From contig NZ_KB894363.1 of assembly GCF_000374425.1 (NCBI RefSeq), forward strand, positions 62,001-126,000: DNA of 64,000 nt, in the 5' to 3' direction. Below, piece after piece: positions 63,994-64,000 of this stretch. Every line of letters begins with the position of its first letter. Position 1 is the stretch's first letter. The notes below the pieces were generated by a model. It was not told the DNA's origin and did not search any database. It saw only the letters and a program-made list of their open reading frames with translations. The stretch is from Acinetobacter tjernbergiae DSM 14971 = CIP 107465 (lineage in GTDB: Bacteria > Pseudomonadota > Gammaproteobacteria > Pseudomonadales > Moraxellaceae). A program made the translations under genes and the position numbers.

Positions 63994-64000
63994 GATTTAT

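Noticed and set aside
1..64000. CRISPR arrays, prophage genes, transposases or integrases
   Set aside because: I read both strands and saw no regularly spaced direct repeats, no phage structural genes and no transposase or integrase motifs.

Overview
The window is a stretch of chromosome from a low-GC gammaproteobacterium. Gene content and order point to Acinetobacter or a close relative. The signs are a trpG-trpDC cluster, a long OmpW-family porin, an RNase HI-DnaQ fusion, and the zapA-6S RNA / ygfB-pepP / ubiH-ubiI neighbourhood. I see no integrated phage, insertion sequence or CRISPR array. Almost everything is housekeeping or conserved accessory DNA, in short operons that usually end in clear intrinsic terminators.

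Layout. 1-7.6 kb: 3' end of ahcY, metF, rsmE, a membrane PAS-GGDEF-EAL protein and the malic enzyme maeB. 7.6-11.8 kb: cca, then tsf and rpsB on the minus strand with an rpsB leader, then map. 12-16.1 kb: an OmpW-type porin, then a nitrate transporter and its outer-membrane partner behind a sigma-54 promoter and a two-hairpin ANTAR-type leader. 16.2-25 kb: a DegS-like protease, Nif3, sodB, three tRNA-Asn genes, DUF2726, a lipase, ubiC-ubiA, and glnA behind a sigma-54 promoter with two NtrC-like sites. 25.7-32.7 kb: trpG, trpDC, an Imm33-like gene, an Smr protein, folE, a cupin protein, DUF817 and hemE. 32.8-39.4 kb: an L,D-transpeptidase, a diguanylate cyclase, pyrC-rnt, tRNA-Glu, a broken glutathione S-transferase and an Old Yellow Enzyme behind a palindromic operator. 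39.5-48.3 kb: a minus-strand unit of a giant MltD-type transglycosylase (eight LysM repeats) followed by the YejA-YejB-YejE-YejF importer. 48.6-57.2 kb: the rnhA-dnaQ fusion, fimL-nudC, an esterase, dolP/BON, yraN, rsmI, a cation transporter with its MerR-type regulator, and a SutA-like acidic protein. 57.3-64 kb: ubiI and ubiH, an intergenic repeat candidate, pepP, ygfB, a coiled-coil gene with zapA, 6S RNA and an SMI1/KNR4-type orphan immunity gene.

How the genes work together. Nitrogen control stands out: glnA and the nitrate transporter both have sigma-54 promoters, and the transporter mRNA also carries two hairpins whose six-base loops fit ANTAR regulators of the NasT/NasR type. The mltD-yejABEF unit reads as a cell-wall release-and-import module: a secreted enzyme cuts peptidoglycan and a peptide/muropeptide ABC importer follows only 6 bases after its stop codon. 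Ubiquinone synthesis is represented by ubiC, ubiA, ubiH and ubiI in two places. The best candidates for a second look are the dual nitrate leader, the mltD-yej module, the RNase HI-DnaQ fusion, the GST gene broken at a slippery heptamer, the variant-acceptor tRNA-Asn and the 60 kb repeat.
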